Positions 6,062-6,415 of a stretch of 6,415 nucleotides of DNA are shown here, piece by piece. The position numbers were made by a program, and so were the translations under genes. The notes under the pieces were generated by a model that did not search any database, was not told the origin of the DNA, and saw nothing but the letters and a program-made list of their open reading frames with translations. Each line of letters begins with the position of its first letter. The first letter of the stretch is position 1. The DNA comes from Planctomycetota bacterium (GTDB taxonomy: Bacteria; Planctomycetota; Phycisphaerae; UBA1845; CAIVHJ01): the NCBI GenBank assembly GCA_022573485.1, contig JACZTW010000228.1, positions 1 through 6,415 of the forward strand, written 5' to 3'.

Positions 6062-6134
6062 TGCGGGGTAGAGCAGTTGGCAGCTCGTCGGGCTCATAAC
6101 CCGGAGGTCGCTGGTTCGAGTCCAGCCCCCGCTA
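6062..6134 (+). tRNA. Initiator tRNA-fMet (anticodon CAT)
   Basis: The 73-base cloverleaf folds fully. The acceptor stem is 6062-6068 with 6127-6133. The D arm is GAGC/GCTC (6071-6074/6083-6086). The anticodon stem is TCGGG/CCCGG with CAT at 6095-6097. The T arm is GCTGG-TTCGAGT-CCAGC (6110-6126), and the discriminator A is at 6134. Three features mark it as the initiator rather than elongator Met: three consecutive G-C pairs next to the anticodon loop, a purine-pyrimidine A11-U24 pair in the D stem, and an unpaired first position (T1 facing T72), where E. coli has C-A. That mismatch lets the formylase and initiation factor recognise it. The CCA end is not encoded and must be added enzymatically. 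An integrase gene starts 120 bases downstream, so this tRNA is a candidate integration site. Confidence 0.95.
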
Positions 6135-6154
6135 GTTTCGATAACTCAAGCTGA

Positions 6155-6171
6155 GATCGCTAGTTGCGATC
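6155..6171 (+). repeat. Perfect 6-bp inverted repeat downstream of the tRNA
   Basis: GATCGC (6155-6160), a five-base loop TAGTT, then GCGATC (6166-6171). It lies 20 bases past the tRNA 3' end. No T-run follows, so it is not a typical intrinsic terminator. Confidence 0.6.
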
Positions 6172-6173
6172 AC

Positions 6174-6188
6174 CCGCCTTCGTGGCGG
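6174..6188 (+). repeat. CCGCC/GGCGG hairpin downstream of the tRNA
   Basis: CCGCC (6174-6178), loop TTCGT, GGCGG (6184-6188). This is a GC-rich five-base-pair stem directly after the previous hairpin. It might help stop tRNA transcription, but it lacks a trailing T-run. Confidence 0.5.
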
Positions 6189-6209
6189 AGCGGCTGTAAC
6201 CCAAAGGCA

Positions 6210-6232
6210 GAAACGTATACGTGATACGTTTC
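6210..6232 (+). repeat. Perfect 9-bp inverted repeat between tRNA-fMet and the integrase start
   Basis: GAAACGTAT (6210-6218), loop ACGTG, then ATACGTTTC (6224-6232), with a TTTT run at 6237-6240 just before the integrase ribosome-binding site. It is AT-richer than its surroundings. It could be a weak terminator for the tRNA transcript, an operator for the integrase gene, or a recombinase/accessory-factor binding site. The sequence alone does not decide. Confidence 0.6.
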
Positions 6233-6254
6233 GCAGTTTTGGAGGCCGTTTCCC

Positions 6255-6415
6255 ATGAAGAAACCGAGCACGCCCCGCCGTCGTATCCCGAAATACCGCA
6301 GGCAAAAACGCAAGAAGTGTGCAGATCAAGCGTTCGTGGAATTGGACGAACGCCGCTATTATTTTGGCGAGTATGGCACGCCGGAGAGCATCAAAGCCTA
6401 CGACCGCGTGATCGC
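6255..6415 (+). CDS. Tyrosine recombinase/phage-type integrase, N-terminal part (runs off window)
   Basis: The first 53 codons of a gene cut by the right edge. The product starts with a very basic stretch (MKKPSTPRRRIPKYRRQKRK), continues with AFVELDERRYYFGEYGTPES (27-46) and then IKAYDRVIA. I recognise this as the N-terminal DNA-binding module common at the start of planctomycete site-specific integrases, usually written as a basic leader, a short beta-hairpin with a Tyr-Leu/Phe-Gly core, and GTPES. The catalytic domain (Arg...His-X-X-Arg...Tyr) would lie beyond the window, so catalytic competence cannot be judged. A strong GGAGG at 6241-6245 sits nine bases before the ATG at 6255. Such enzymes cut and rejoin DNA at attachment sites, often inside tRNA genes, and the initiator tRNA lies 120 bases upstream. 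Recognition is from memory of the family, not from a search. Confidence 0.75.
   Translation, partial: MKKPSTPRRRIPKYRRQKRKKCADQAFVELDERRYYFGEYGTPESIKAYDRVI

Noticed and set aside
1..6415. CRISPR array, defence island or toxin-antitoxin system
   Set aside because: I saw no regularly spaced repeats, no nuclease/methylase/ATPase genes of defence type and no short paired genes. The only mobile-element signal is the integrase at the right edge.

Overview
The window looks like chromosomal DNA from a GC-rich bacterium, probably a planctomycete, joined at its left end to a piece that may come from somewhere else. The planctomycete call is an inference. It rests on the integrase N-terminus at the right edge (an 'FGEYGTPES' segment that I recognise from many planctomycete tyrosine recombinases), on the scattered single genes, and on the loose intergenic spacing. 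I see no operon-scale gene cluster, CRISPR array, toxin-antitoxin pair or recognisable defence system.

Layout. Bases 3-527 (+) are the C-terminus of phosphoenolpyruvate carboxylase, cut by the window edge. At about 528, just where the carboxylase should end, the sequence switches to the 3' part of an HPP-family membrane protein gene on the minus strand (start at 1120). That gene has lost its own C-terminus at the same point. Two genes truncated tail-to-tail at one point indicate a rearrangement or a chimeric assembly join. Bases 1121-1563 separate the divergent HPP and phosphoribosyltransferase genes. Bases 1564-2187 (+) encode a hypoxanthine/guanine-type phosphoribosyltransferase. It converges, with a 13-base gap, on a large minus-strand zinc peptidase of the M49-like (dipeptidyl-peptidase III-related) type (2201-3760). 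The peptidase's export signal and Lys/Pro-rich linker lie just upstream in a different frame (3745-3939). A tandem 18-base repeat whose second copy lacks one base explains the frame break.

To the right, a DCC-family (DUF393) thiol-disulfide oxidoreductase-like protein (4107-4559) and a DUF819 multi-pass membrane protein (4710-5942) run on the plus strand. A possible 53-residue membrane peptide ORF (4481-4642) lies between and partly inside them. Next comes an initiator tRNA-fMet (6062-6134) with its own sigma70-like promoter, then about 120 bases rich in inverted repeats, then the start of a tyrosine recombinase/integrase (6255 to the edge). tRNA plus adjacent integrase is the classic left boundary of an integrated element, so the DNA beyond the window may be a genomic island.

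How the genes relate: most are independent housekeeping or envelope genes (anaplerotic CO2 fixation, purine salvage, secreted peptidase, membrane transport, translation initiation). I see no shared pathway. The points most worth following are the join at about 528, the frame break in the peptidase leader, and the tRNA-fMet/integrase boundary.
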